63,186 nt of DNA, from contig NZ_BBWZ01000029.1 in assembly GCF_001015055.1 (NCBI RefSeq), positions 1-63,186 on the forward strand, in the 5' to 3' direction. A program made the translations under genes and the position numbers. Each line of letters opens with the position of its first letter. The stretch's first letter is position 1. The notes under the pieces are model-generated. The model did not search any database and was not told the DNA's origin. It saw nothing but the letters and a program-made list of their open reading frames with translations. This stretch comes from Aneurinibacillus tyrosinisolvens (lineage in GTDB: Bacteria > Bacillota > Bacilli > Aneurinibacillales > Aneurinibacillaceae). Positions 1-7,463 of the stretch are shown piece by piece.

Positions 1-32
1 GGAGAACTTCCTTATTCACCTTTGAAAAAAGG

Positions 33-108
33 TGGCTCCGCAGGCCGGACTCGAACCAGCGACCGATCGGTTAACAGCCGATTGCTCTACCGACTGAGCT
101 ACTGCGGA
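33..108 (-). tRNA. tRNA-Asn (GTT anticodon)
   Basis: The reverse complement folds as a complete 76-nt tRNA with an encoded CCA 3' end. The seven-base acceptor stem TCCGCAG pairs with CTGCGGA, a D-arm reads AGCTCAGTCGGTAGAGC, the anticodon loop reads CTGTTAACC giving anticodon GTT, and the T-loop is GGTTCGAGTCC. It decodes asparagine AAC/AAU codons. No rRNA or other tRNA is visible next to it, although the window edge is only 32 bases away, so it may be the end of a tRNA cluster. The 235 bases between it and ykuK contain no gene that I can see. Confidence 0.97.
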
Positions 109-343
109 ACATTACTTACTCTATATTCTGCGCTGTTTCTTCATCCCTATCCACCTTAGTGAAGGACTAGCAGCGACAAGAATTAATATAGCACAGGTAA
201 TAAACAAAAAGCAATATATTTTTTCAGCAATCAGGGAAGGGATTTAAACCCATGTTAAAGAAGGCCATTCCCCGTCCATTTTACAGGAATTTGACCTTCA
301 AAAACCACACTTCGTTACCTTTTTCTCCGTAAGTAAAGACGAC

Positions 344-910
344 CTAATTAGCCCTTACCTTTAACGTCGAGCCTACTTTTGTGTAGCGGTTTGCGTAACA
401 GGAGGCTACATAAGACTCCGGTTTTATTTTTGCCTCTAATCCCATTGCGTTAACCCGTCCGACCATTTCCTTGATTAATTCCTTTGTTGCTCCCTGGTTA
501 CCAATGTCCAGATGAATGGCCAGGTTGAAGTCGGCTCCTTTATCCAGGTTGGGAAGCAGTATATCCGATATGGACCCAAGCATCTCAGGGGTAAAATAAT
601 ACGCAATTTCCTCGCTTAAGGATGTCTCAAGTGAAATCTTTTCCCGAAGGCTTTTAATGCGTCTCGGAACTATGTAGTCCCGCAAGCAGCCCCAGGCACC
701 CTTCCCAATTCGATGAATCAGAATGGCTGAGGTGAACTTTGTATAATTTTTGTACGCCTGCGAATCTGTCCCAATGGCCATAGAATAACGCGCAAGGGGA
801 TCCTGCTCGGTAAAGCGTAGGATACGCGCAAACACATCATCAAACTGATTGAAACGCTCACTTATGTTATAAAATACGCCTTGTTCAGCATAGGACATTT
901 TGTTAATCAT
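344..910 (-). CDS. ykuK: YkuK-family (DUF458) ribonuclease H-like protein
   Basis: A 188-residue protein matching the Bacillus YkuK/DUF458 family, which has a predicted RNase H-like fold and no settled function. The diagnostic stretch is MAIGTDSQAY near residue 45, with a second acidic segment LAIHLDIGNQG near residue 130. Family membership predicts a cytosolic nuclease-like protein, but I see no direct evidence of activity. An AGGAGG sits seven bases before ATG at 910. A TTG three bases further upstream is in frame but too close to the ribosome binding site, so I prefer the ATG. The gene is monocistronic and is preceded by a bidirectional terminator. Confidence 0.85.
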   Translation of the reverse strand: MINKMSYAEQGVFYNISERFNQFDDVFARILRFTEQDPLARYSMAIGTDSQAYKNYTKFTSAILIHRIGKGAWGCLRDYIVPRRIKSLREKISLETSLSEEIAYYFTPEMLGSISDILLPNLDKGADFNLAIHLDIGNQGATKELIKEMVGRVNAMGLEAKIKPESYVASCYANRYTKVGSTLKVRAN

Positions 911-973
911 CAATTGACCTCCTGCTCAGGTTTTTATTGACCGCTCCACTCCGTTCCTAATCTAAGTAAAAAA

Positions 974-1001
974 GACCATCTCGTATGTGTATGAGATAGT
1001 C
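974..1001. terminator. Bidirectional intrinsic terminator
   Basis: A 12-bp stem (GACCATCTCGTA with TATGAGATAGTC, two G-U type mismatches) has a 4-nt loop, an A-run on the left and TTTT on the right. It can therefore end transcription on either strand. It lies directly after the small ORF at 1008-1121 and upstream of ykuK, separating ykuK from the crotonase gene. Confidence 0.75.
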
Positions 1002-1007
1002 CTTTTA

Positions 1008-1121
1008 TTACGTTACATCAAAGGCAAATGATTTATTCCTAGCCGCTGCAAAACCCCACACAGAGATTCGAACATTTTTCCTTCCTGCACAGGATAATAC
1101 TGAGAATTGGCTTTTCGTCAT
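1008..1121 (-). CDS. Possible 37-residue small protein
   Basis: An unrecognised short ORF beginning MTKSQFSVLSCAGRKN and ending SFAFDVT, terminated by tandem TAA TAA. Support is a very purine-rich leader (GGAGAGGAGGAGGAAGG) directly before the ATG and a terminator seven bases after the stop. Against it, the composition is not distinctive, there is no recognisable domain, and the ribosome binding site is rather close to the start. It could instead be the 3' untranslated region of the crotonase transcript, whose stop is 110 bases upstream. Confidence 0.3.
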   Translation of the reverse strand: MTKSQFSVLSCAGRKNVRISVWGFAAARNKSFAFDVT

Positions 1122-1231
1122 CCTTCCTCCTCCTCTCCGGCTTATCTTATCTTATTCGTCTTACCACCAATTGTAGAGTTCGCCACAGGAGAAAGGGCTG
1201 CTTTTTTGTAAATTTTTTATAAATATTCGGG

Positions 1232-2023
1232 TCAGCTTTTGAACTTGGGTTCTCTTTTTTCAACGAAAGCGGCGACCCCTTCCGGAAAATCGACGGGGTC
1301 GATATATTGCGGATATCCCCTGTGCCCGAACGCTACTTCTGTAAAAGGAACACACCGTGCCACCGCTTCCTTCGCTGCCTGCAGTGAATTTCTTGAAGCC
1401 TTTTTAATTTTCTCGGCAATTTCAAGAATGAATCCATCAAGTTCTTCATTGCTCGTTATATAATTGAGCATCCCCATTCCATATGCTTCGTCTCCTTTGA
1501 AAGAGCGCCCGGTAAAAATCAAATCCTTTGTGCGGCTTGGACCGATAAGATGAACCAAGCGTTGGGCGAACCGCTGGCTAATCGTGATGCCGAGCTTCCC
1601 AATTGGAATGCCCATAAGCGCGTCCTTTGTGCCAATTCGAATATCGCAGGAAAGAGCAAGCTCAAGTCCAGCCCCCATTGCAGGACCATTTATCACGGCG
1701 ATGGTTGGAATGCGAAGATACTCAAACGTAGAAATCGCCTCCTCCATTAAACCAAACGCCTCGTTCGCCTCTTCAATGGACATTGAGTGGAATGCCTTAA
1801 TGTCCGAGCCGACGGTAAATTGCGGGCCTTCTCCCCGTAGAATGGCGACTTTAATTTGTCCGTTTTTTTCAATCTTCCGTCCGATTTCCGCTAAGACTTT
1901 CCACATTTCCGGTGTCAGCGCGTTTTTTACTTTCTCTCTTTTTATCGTTACAATAGCCAGTCCCGCCGTTTCCTGCCATACGATTTTTGCTCCGTCATTA
2001 AACCTGCAAATATCTATCTTCAA
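1232..2023 (-). CDS. Enoyl-CoA hydratase/isomerase family (crotonase) protein
   Basis: A 263-residue crotonase-fold protein. The oxyanion-hole segment GSDIKAF (about residues 72-78) and the glycine-rich helix start GPAMGAGLELALSCDIRI (about 113-130) are clear. The first catalytic glutamate of classical hydratases (in GxxxELA) is kept. The second, found in the FGQPE motif, is replaced: the aligned stretch reads MGIPIGKLG. Standard hydration of enoyl-CoA is therefore doubtful, and an isomerase, hydrolase or other crotonase reaction is more likely. The start is TTG at 2023, eight bases after GGAG. It stands alone, with no beta-oxidation neighbours. The 3' end carries the usual PKF tail of the family. 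Confidence 0.85.
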   Translation of the reverse strand: MKIDICRFNDGAKIVWQETAGLAIVTIKREKVKNALTPEMWKVLAEIGRKIEKNGQIKVAILRGEGPQFTVGSDIKAFHSMSIEEANEAFGLMEEAISTFEYLRIPTIAVINGPAMGAGLELALSCDIRIGTKDALMGIPIGKLGITISQRFAQRLVHLIGPSRTKDLIFTGRSFKGDEAYGMGMLNYITSNEELDGFILEIAEKIKKASRNSLQAAKEAVARCVPFTEVAFGHRGYPQYIDPVDFPEGVAAFVEKREPKFKS

Positions 2024-2167
2024 AAGACCACTCCTTCTTTGTCTATAAATAATGCAAATTATATCGTTTATAACCAGTCTAAATATTTATAATTATAATA
2101 CAAGCCAGCCAAATGAATAAGACAATTTGATATTTCTTTAGCTGCTCCCTCCAGAAAAATAAAAAAG

Positions 2168-2196
2168 GCGGAGGCACGCCACAGCGTGTTCTCCGC
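2168..2196 (-). terminator. Intrinsic terminator of the carbonic anhydrase-VUT operon
   Basis: On the minus strand the stem GCGGAG-ACACGC pairs with GCGTG-CTCCGC (one internal mismatch), has a TGTG loop and is followed by CCTTTTTTATT. It starts 13 bases after the stop of the VUT gene. Confidence 0.85.
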
Positions 2197-2209
2197 TCTT
2201 TTCATAATC

Positions 2210-2740
2210 TTACAGGCCAACCTGCTTTTCGAAATTCGTTTTAATAACCAGAGCGCCCAGTCCCTGCATGACCACCTTAGCGAGAATCTGCCCGGCGATA
2301 GCCATCGGAACGGCCGCCCACGGAAGAAACCCGGCACCGATAGGAGATAATCCAATAATAACAAACACCGTACTGTCCAGAATCCCGCCGACAATTCCGC
2401 TGTATAAAACACGCTGGGAAAAAGAGCCCTGCAAGCGCGTATAAATTTCCGTGTCGGCCGTTTCAGATAAAGCAAATGACAAGGCCGAGGCAGCCACTAT
2501 TGCCATCGTGTCACCCAGAAGGGCTGAAGTAATGGCGGACAGGATAAGCGCAAGAACAATCACGCTATACGTTTTATTTCTCCCATAGCTACGCTGGACA
2601 AAATCCCGCAGGATAAATGTGAGGCCGATAATCAATGTACCCGGGGGAATAATAAGGCCCATAACTTGCAGCGGCTGAAAAGCCGCTGTTATTACATTTG
2701 CCGTCACAATCGCAACTAAATAAAAAATAATGCTTGCCAC
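2210..2740 (-). CDS. VUT-family (YhhQ/DUF165) membrane transporter
   Basis: A 176-residue integral membrane protein with about five to six hydrophobic segments. It has the VUT/DUF165 signature RDFVQRSYGR near residue 45 and a second conserved GGILDSTVFVIIG region. Members of this family import vitamin-like or queuosine precursors; which substrate is used here cannot be told, and no preQ1 riboswitch is visible. The GTG start overlaps the stop of the carbonic anhydrase gene by one base (TAGTG), so the two are probably translationally coupled. A terminator follows directly. Confidence 0.82.
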   Translation of the reverse strand: MASIIFYLVAIVTANVITAAFQPLQVMGLIIPPGTLIIGLTFILRDFVQRSYGRNKTYSVIVLALILSAITSALLGDTMAIVAASALSFALSETADTEIYTRLQGSFSQRVLYSGIVGGILDSTVFVIIGLSPIGAGFLPWAAVPMAIAGQILAKVVMQGLGALVIKTNFEKQVGL

Positions 2741-3293
2741 TACCCTTTAACCACCACATCTAATTTTCCGGTTTCCGGGTGAATAACAAGGCCATGTACG
2801 GCAACGTCCTGCGGAAATATCGGATGATTTTTAACATTTTGCACTGTCGTTTTAACGCTATCCTCTACACTATCAAAGCCTGCAAGCCATTTGTCCAGTT
2901 GAATTCCTGCACTAACCAGTGTATCAATCACTTCCTGGCCCACTCCGCGCTGCTTTGCCTTTTCCAGTAAGGAATCAGCATGATGACTTGTCATCCCACA
3001 GTCGTGGTGCCCGATAACAAATACCTCCTTCGCCTGCAGCTCATACACGGCCACAAGAATACTCCGCATTACGCTGCCAAACGGGTGAAGCACCATGGCA
3101 CCCGCGTCTTTAATTATTTTCGCATCCCCATTGCGCAGGTTCATCGCTTTGGGCAGAAGTTCGGTCAAACGCGTATCCATGCAGGTCAATATAACAATGC
3201 CTTTATTAGGAACTTTGTAGTTCGGAACTCCTCGTATTTTTCTGTTTCAACAAATTGTTGATTATATGCCATTACCTCAGTCAAAGTAGACAT
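2740..3293 (-). pseudogene. Beta-carbonic anhydrase, broken by one-base frameshift
   Basis: The intact part (149 residues) has the zinc and catalytic motifs of beta-class carbonic anhydrases: CMDTRL, GDAKIIKDAGA and GHHDCGM. The reading frame opens without a ribosome binding site at 3189, inside the conserved segment ILTCMDTRL. The missing amino end is found in another frame starting at ATG 3293, six bases after a perfect GGAGG, and reads MSTLTEVMAYNQQFVETEKY and then EEFRTTKF. The two halves join if one C is added at 3209-3210, which restores KFPNKGIVIL and gives a normal 184-residue enzyme that hydrates CO2. Whether the base is truly absent or a sequencing error cannot be decided here. Confidence 0.85.
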
Positions 3294-3347
3294 TTTTCTC
3301 CTCCTTCTCCATCTTGAATTAATTTCTCCTGCTCTCTTATCTCTATA

Positions 3348-3800
3348 TTATACCCTTTTGCTATATTCTTTCCATTCCAGAGTGTACCTGTAGAGCAGAA
3401 GGCAAAAAGAACGATTGTGCCCAATGTAAAAAGAAGAAAGATCATAACGGTTTCGTTCAGGCTCATAAATGGCAAGAAGGCGGTGCCGCATCTTCTTTAT
3501 TAAAAATTGCATGAATGGCTCTGCGTCGTTCGTTTTTGGGAACGTGACATATGCATATAGCGAATGGCTTTCCGGATCGTCAAGCACGCTTACCCCTGCA
3601 CACGAATACTCGGTTTTGATGCCCAATTGATTTAATAATGCGAGGGCCGGGTGCATTTCTTCATCTACGTAATCAGAAGCGAAACGCAGCAAAGCTTTAG
3701 CTCTCCGAGGCTGCTTCGGGCGCTCATTCCATTCCGTTAGTTCCTGTCTTCTCTTTCTCCACTGTTCCTGCGTATGGGAAGTAAGAATGATTTCCTTCAT
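3348..3800 (-). CDS. Conserved hypothetical protein, 150 residues
   Basis: I cannot name this protein. It is a soluble, charged 150-residue sequence starting MKEIILTSHTQEQWRKRR. Its most distinctive part is YSCAGVSVLDDPESHSLYAYVTF in the middle, a cysteine-containing loop followed by a beta strand. The segment near its carboxy end is basic and aromatic (YRYTLEWKEYSKRV). A GGAAAGGGAAG lies 8-10 bases upstream of the ATG. It is transcribed toward carbonic anhydrase, with 54 bases between its stop and that gene's ATG, so the three minus-strand genes may be one unit. Confidence 0.6.
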   Translation of the reverse strand: MKEIILTSHTQEQWRKRRQELTEWNERPKQPRRAKALLRFASDYVDEEMHPALALLNQLGIKTEYSCAGVSVLDDPESHSLYAYVTFPKTNDAEPFMQFLIKKMRHRLLAIYEPERNRYDLSSFYIGHNRSFCLLLYRYTLEWKEYSKRV

Positions 3801-3925
3801 GAGGCAGCTTCCCTTTCCTTCCTGTTTTCTCTATTGTACTACGAGCCCATCCTGCCTTCTATCCGTTTACCGAAAAGGAGATGAAACGGTCGGAGTTGTC
3901 GTTACGAAAACAACCCGATAAAAAA

Positions 3926-3964
3926 GCAGAAAAAGCCCGGGGGTGCTCCCTGGGCTTTTTCTGC
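3926..3964. terminator. Strong bidirectional intrinsic terminator
   Basis: A perfect 13-bp inverted repeat (GCAGAAAAAGCCC / GGGCTTTTTCTGC) is capped by a GC-rich loop that itself pairs GGG with CCC. It lies between the 150-residue gene's promoter region and the histidine-rich gene, and can serve the latter (minus strand). Confidence 0.8.
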
Positions 3965-4005
3965 TTTGTCCGATTCGATCTAGCGTACACAATACTATCG
4001 TTTAA

Positions 4006-4185
4006 CTAACTGCTGAAAAACCCGCGGCTTGAACTTGAGTGCTTTCTCTTGTAATGGGAGTGGCCGTAATGCGAATGGCCATGGTTTGAATGCCTTCTGT
4101 GACGGTAATCACTGCTGCTGTAATGGCGGTAGCCCCCATGCTTTTTGCCGGTAAGCATCCTGAGAAGATCTTTTAAAAAAGACAT
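4006..4185 (-). CDS. Small histidine/serine/tyrosine-rich protein
   Basis: A 59-residue protein. The start at 4185 (MSFLKDLLRMLTGKK) is preferred because AAGGGG lies eight bases before it, whereas the longer frame has no ribosome binding site. An amphipathic amino end is followed by a low-complexity stretch rich in His, Ser, Tyr, Arg and Lys with GHSHYGHSHY repeats. Such sequences often bind metals (Ni, Zn, Cu) or occur in spore coats; that is inference only. There is no signal peptide or membrane segment. A terminator follows about 40 bases after the stop. Confidence 0.6.
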   Translation of the reverse strand: MSFLKDLLRMLTGKKHGGYRHYSSSDYRHRRHSNHGHSHYGHSHYKRKHSSSSRGFFSS

Positions 4186-4331
4186 TGTCTTGTCCCCTTT
4201 TTCCATTCAATTTACCTTTTCATACGAAATGGACAGCCTCAAGGTTTCAAAAAAATGATATTATCCGGGCTGTTTTATGTATAAAATAAACTTTGATATG
4301 AAAAATGAAGCAAACCGAAAGGAAGCGAACA

Positions 4332-4664
4332 ATGAGCATTATTTATTGCCTTGTCCCCCAATCATACTGGGAGAAATTCGTTAACAAAGAAGAATACGTT
4401 CCCCGCGACTACGAGCAGGAAGGATTTATCCACACCACCAAAGGGGATGAGCTTTTATTCAAGGTAGCGAACCGCGTATATGCACAGTACACGGGTCAAC
4501 TTCTTGTACTTGTCATTGACGAGAAGAACGTCCGTTCTGAAGTCAAATACGAGACGGCTAAAGGCGGAAATTTATACCCTCATATTTACGGTCCGCTAAA
4601 CACGGATGCAATTACTGAAGTAAGGGCGATGAAGAGAGAAGACAAAGGCTGGACTTTTGCATAA
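4332..4664 (+). CDS. DUF952 domain protein
   Basis: A 110-residue protein of the DUF952 family, with the characteristic FIHTTKGDEL near residue 32 and YPHIYGPLNTDAI near the end. DUF952 proteins resemble the fold of ADP-ribosylation-related or glutathione-transferase-associated small enzymes, but no reaction is established. Start at 4332 (MSIIYCLVP) because AAGGAAG lies nine bases upstream; an in-frame ATG at 4305 lacks one. It stands alone on the plus strand, convergent with the ammonia-lyase gene. Confidence 0.8.
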   Translation: MSIIYCLVPQSYWEKFVNKEEYVPRDYEQEGFIHTTKGDELLFKVANRVYAQYTGQLLVLVIDEKNVRSEVKYETAKGGNLYPHIYGPLNTDAITEVRAMKREDKGWTFA

Positions 4665-4755
4665 TCGCAGGATGAGAAACCACTTTTGTTTTCCGGGAAT
4701 TTTCCCCGTCTCCTGCTTTCTTCCGCTTCTTTAGGGGAGCGGGAAAACTGCAAAA

Positions 4756-5982
4756 TCACTCCATTTCCTTGTAATTCGGGTATGTACCGTCCCAAACAAT
4801 TTTCCTGTAGTTTTCCGGGTCAGTGTCCCCCTCCGTATTGAAAACGAGAATAATTGAACGATCGTTTAAATGGATAATTTCGCGTGCTTCTCCTAAATTC
4901 TGGTCGTTCAGAAGAAAATCGAGGATCCCTGTGGTCACCGCTCCTGACTCTCCGGAAACAACTCTCGGGTCATCCCCAGGCGGATTCCCGAGCACCCTCA
5001 TCCCCCTGGCCGCGACGTAATCCGGACACGAGATAAACATATCGCTATAATCGTTCAAAATCGCCCACGAAATCGGGTTCGGTTCCCCGCACGCAAGCCC
5101 TGCCATAATCGTATCCATTCTGCCCGTCACATGCCTGGTCTTTCCGTCGCCCGCCGCAGCGGAGAGATAATGGCAGTCCGCTTTATCCGGTTCAACAATT
5201 GCAGTGATCGGACGAGATTCTCCAAATAACGAAGCAAACAATCCCTGAATGGAGCCGGCGATCGAACCGACGCCTACCTGGATAAACACATGGGTAGGCT
5301 TCTCAATGCCCTGCTCCTTCAACTGCTGAAGGGACTCCGATACCATCGTCATGTATCCCTGCATAATCCAGGTTGGAATCTCCGTATATCCTTCCCAGGC
5401 TGTATCCTGGACGAGCACCCAGCCCTTCTCCTTTGCACTCTCCTTTACAAAACGCACTGTATCGTCATAATTAAGCTCGGTTATGTAAGCCTCCGCTCCC
5501 GTTGCCTTGATGTTATCCAGCCGAATCTGTGCAGATCCCTTCGGCATATAAATGACGGCCTTCTGGCCCAGCTGCTGCGCGGCCCAGGCTACCCCTCTTC
5601 CATGATTCCCGTCCGTGGCAGAAGCAAATGTAATCTCACCCAGCTTCTCTTTCACAGCGGGAGATTTCAACAGATCAAAAGAGAGATCCTTCATATCCAT
5701 ACCGAGCCTGTCTGCAAGGTAGCGGCCGATAGCATAGGAGCCTCCCAGCACCTTAAATGCGTTCAGACCGAAGCGATACGATTCATCTTTCACATAAACG
5801 CCGGCAACTCCGATATGCTTTGCGAGATTATGCAGCCCCCGCAGCGGTGTGGCTTCATACCCGGCAAAGCTTTTATGAAAATCCGCCGCCTTTTTCGCTT
5901 CCTGTACTGAGAATGCCCCCACCGATCCTTTATTTTCTTCTTCTCTTGCACGTTCGTTATGCTTCCACTTCCACCCTTCCAT
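4756..5982 (-). CDS. dpaL: Diaminopropionate ammonia-lyase (PLP enzyme)
   Basis: A 408-residue fold-type II PLP enzyme that splits 2,3-diaminopropionate into pyruvate and two ammonia molecules. The PLP lysine lies in GLNAFKVLGGSYA near residue 77. The phosphate-binding and substrate segment SATDGNHGRGVAWAA is near 155, and the sequence VGVGSIAGSIQG matches the second cofactor loop. Length and order match the YgeX/DpaL family. GGAGGG is eight bases before ATG 5982. It is monocistronic; no carbamoyltransferase or amidohydrolase partner of the E. coli yge cluster is present. Confidence 0.92.
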   Translation of the reverse strand: MEGWKWKHNERAREEENKGSVGAFSVQEAKKAADFHKSFAGYEATPLRGLHNLAKHIGVAGVYVKDESYRFGLNAFKVLGGSYAIGRYLADRLGMDMKDLSFDLLKSPAVKEKLGEITFASATDGNHGRGVAWAAQQLGQKAVIYMPKGSAQIRLDNIKATGAEAYITELNYDDTVRFVKESAKEKGWVLVQDTAWEGYTEIPTWIMQGYMTMVSESLQQLKEQGIEKPTHVFIQVGVGSIAGSIQGLFASLFGESRPITAIVEPDKADCHYLSAAAGDGKTRHVTGRMDTIMAGLACGEPNPISWAILNDYSDMFISCPDYVAARGMRVLGNPPGDDPRVVSGESGAVTTGILDFLLNDQNLGEAREIIHLNDRSIILVFNTEGDTDPENYRKIVWDGTYPNYKEME

Positions 5983-6075
5983 ACGATCCCTCCTGCTAGT
6001 TGCTTGTACTCCATACTTCTTCTACATATATACGTTAATTCCTATGCCCAATTTGTTATTCAATCCCCATCCCTT

Positions 6076-6180
6076 TTGGGTAATGTTGTGGAAGCTCTGA
6101 AGGTACTCGCGACGGGGGCGGTTACCGGCGGGTTCCTGGGTGGATTAACGGGCCTTCTCGTCGGTATCGGGCTGCCGTGA
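6076..6180 (+). CDS. Possible small hydrophobic glycine-zipper peptide
   Basis: An open frame of about 35 codons ends GAVTGGFLGGLTGLLVGIGLP and then TGA. The segment is GC-rich and codon-like, and the peptide has a helix of GxxxG repeats typical of small membrane peptides. The start is unclear: TTG at 6076 or GTG at 6088 are candidates, and neither has a convincing ribosome binding site. A hairpin (CCCGC / GCGGG, 6187-6205) and a terminator follow closely. It could be a peptide of unknown role or chance. Confidence 0.3.
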   Translation: MGNVVEALKVLATGAVTGGFLGGLTGLLVGIGLP

Positions 6181-6229
6181 CGAACCCCCGCTTATGTAAG
6201 GCGGGAGATTCGCAGCCGTATAGCGGCAA

Positions 6230-6271
6230 AAAGCGTGCGAAGCAAGGATCCCTTCTTGTTCCGCACGCTTT
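6230..6271 (+). terminator. Intrinsic terminator
   Basis: A perfect 10-bp stem (AAAGCGTGCG / CGCACGCTTT) encloses a 22-base loop that can pair further, and is followed by CCTTTTT. It lies 50 bases after the putative small peptide and 60 bases before the methyltransferase gene. Confidence 0.7.
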
Positions 6272-6332
6272 CCTTTTTGAAAACCGAATAAAAATAAGGT
6301 ACGCTGTACGTATATAAATCAGAGGGAAAACG

Positions 6333-6959
6333 GTGATCAAGTTGCTTGAATGGACAGGAGAAAGAATAATTCCAAAACAGTTAAAGCCAACAAACGGAAT
6401 GCTGCTCGAACATATTGCAAGATATTATTTTGCCACCCCTTACATACATGGCAGAGTACTGGATATTGCCTGCGGCACAGGGTATGGCTGCCATATGATT
6501 GCAAAAGAAAGAAAACGGGAAATAACAGAAGTCATCGGTGTCGATAATGATAGGGAAACAATCGAATATGCAAATAGAGAATACAATCACCAGAAAGTAA
6601 CGTACGCCGTAGAAGATGCCCTTGACCCCGATCTTCCTGCCAGGCTCGGCCTCTTTGATACGATTTTAAGCTTTGAGACGATCGAGCACCTGGAGGATGA
6701 CAGGCGATTTGTCCATTCTCTCTATCAAATGCTAAAGCCCGGCGGTACGCTTGTTCTCTCCACTCCGTTCGGAAGAGGGCGCGGCATGCAGACAAGCGAG
6801 CCTTTTCACGTACACCAGTTAACGCCGGAAGAATTCAAGGAGCTTTTCGCTCCCTTCTCCTTCTCCGAAATCCAATTCTATTACCAGCGGGGTGTTACTT
6901 TTGAACAGCCGAGGGAAGGCGTGCGCTATTTTATCGGGGTCGCCGTATGCCTGAAGTAG
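6333..6959 (+). CDS. Class I SAM-dependent methyltransferase
   Basis: A 208-residue Rossmann-type methyltransferase. Motif I is VLDIACGTGYG (about 42-52). The acidic ribose-binding end of strand 2 is VIGVDND. Motif IV is FDTILSFETIEHLEDD and the post-motif LKPGGTLVLSTP follows, as in UbiE/Methyltransf_11 proteins. The substrate is not evident; the short carboxy end rich in aromatics (FSEIQFYYQRG) may contact it. GTG start with GAGGG nine bases upstream. Monocistronic and convergent with the coiled-coil gene. Confidence 0.85.
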   Translation: MIKLLEWTGERIIPKQLKPTNGMLLEHIARYYFATPYIHGRVLDIACGTGYGCHMIAKERKREITEVIGVDNDRETIEYANREYNHQKVTYAVEDALDPDLPARLGLFDTILSFETIEHLEDDRRFVHSLYQMLKPGGTLVLSTPFGRGRGMQTSEPFHVHQLTPEEFKELFAPFSFSEIQFYYQRGVTFEQPREGVRYFIGVAVCLK

Positions 6960-6977
6960 GAATTCGTCTCATGCTTT

Positions 6978-7439
6978 TCATATAATATCGCCATGAAACC
7001 TGCGGTACCTGTTATCATCTGCAATACCGACCTCTTCCAGCCGGGCTGTCAATCGCAGTACCAGTTCCCGCAGCCGGGTTACTTCCACTTCAAGATCATC
7101 GATCCGTTTGTTGTACATCACCTCAATCCCTTCGCGAAGCCCCTGACCGATTTCCTTTCCCATCTGGCTATATCTCTCTTCCTTCTGGTATTGCCTGGAC
7201 ATGCGTTCGATTTTTTTCTCGGCGAGCCAGTCAATGATAAGGGAAGTGGATTTATCCTCCGTAAGCGCATCGCGGAGCGCATCCTGCACGGTTTCCTTCT
7301 TTCCTTTCATCCCATGGTCCTTGCCGTATAGAAGGTGGTGCTCCAGAATCCGCTCGATATCCGGATTTCCCGGCCCGCCGCTCTGCTTGTAGAAAGCTTG
7401 AATCCGCTCCTCCATCGTCATTTTTTTGCCCTTCTCCAT
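6978..7439 (-). CDS. Coiled-coil protein encoded after the UbiB kinase
   Basis: I do not recognise a named family. The 153-residue protein is polar and charged. Residues 1-70 hold MTMEERIQAFYKQ and a basic, glycine-containing linker. Residues 100-140 (RIDDLEVEVTRLRELVLRL) have heptad-spaced leucines and should form a coiled coil. The gene starts 24 bases after the stop of the UbiB-like gene with its own GAGGAGG, so the two form an operon. Phasin-like coiled-coil proteins are often neighbours of ABC1 kinases, which makes a membrane- or granule-surface helper plausible, but this is inference. Confidence 0.6.
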   Translation of the reverse strand: MEKGKKMTMEERIQAFYKQSGGPGNPDIERILEHHLLYGKDHGMKGKKETVQDALRDALTEDKSTSLIIDWLAEKKIERMSRQYQKEERYSQMGKEIGQGLREGIEVMYNKRIDDLEVEVTRLRELVLRLTARLEEVGIADDNRYRRFHGDII

Positions 7440-7463
7440 ATCCGATTCCTCCTCTCTTTCGTG

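Noticed and set aside
2068..2475. 135-residue ORF over the VUT gene
   Set aside because: Shadow in another frame of a clear membrane-transporter gene; it also spans the terminator.
3281..3475. 64-residue ORF overlapping the carbonic anhydrase start and the 150-residue gene
   Set aside because: It uses the ribosome binding site region of carbonic anhydrase as coding and has no own signal. Treated as a shadow.
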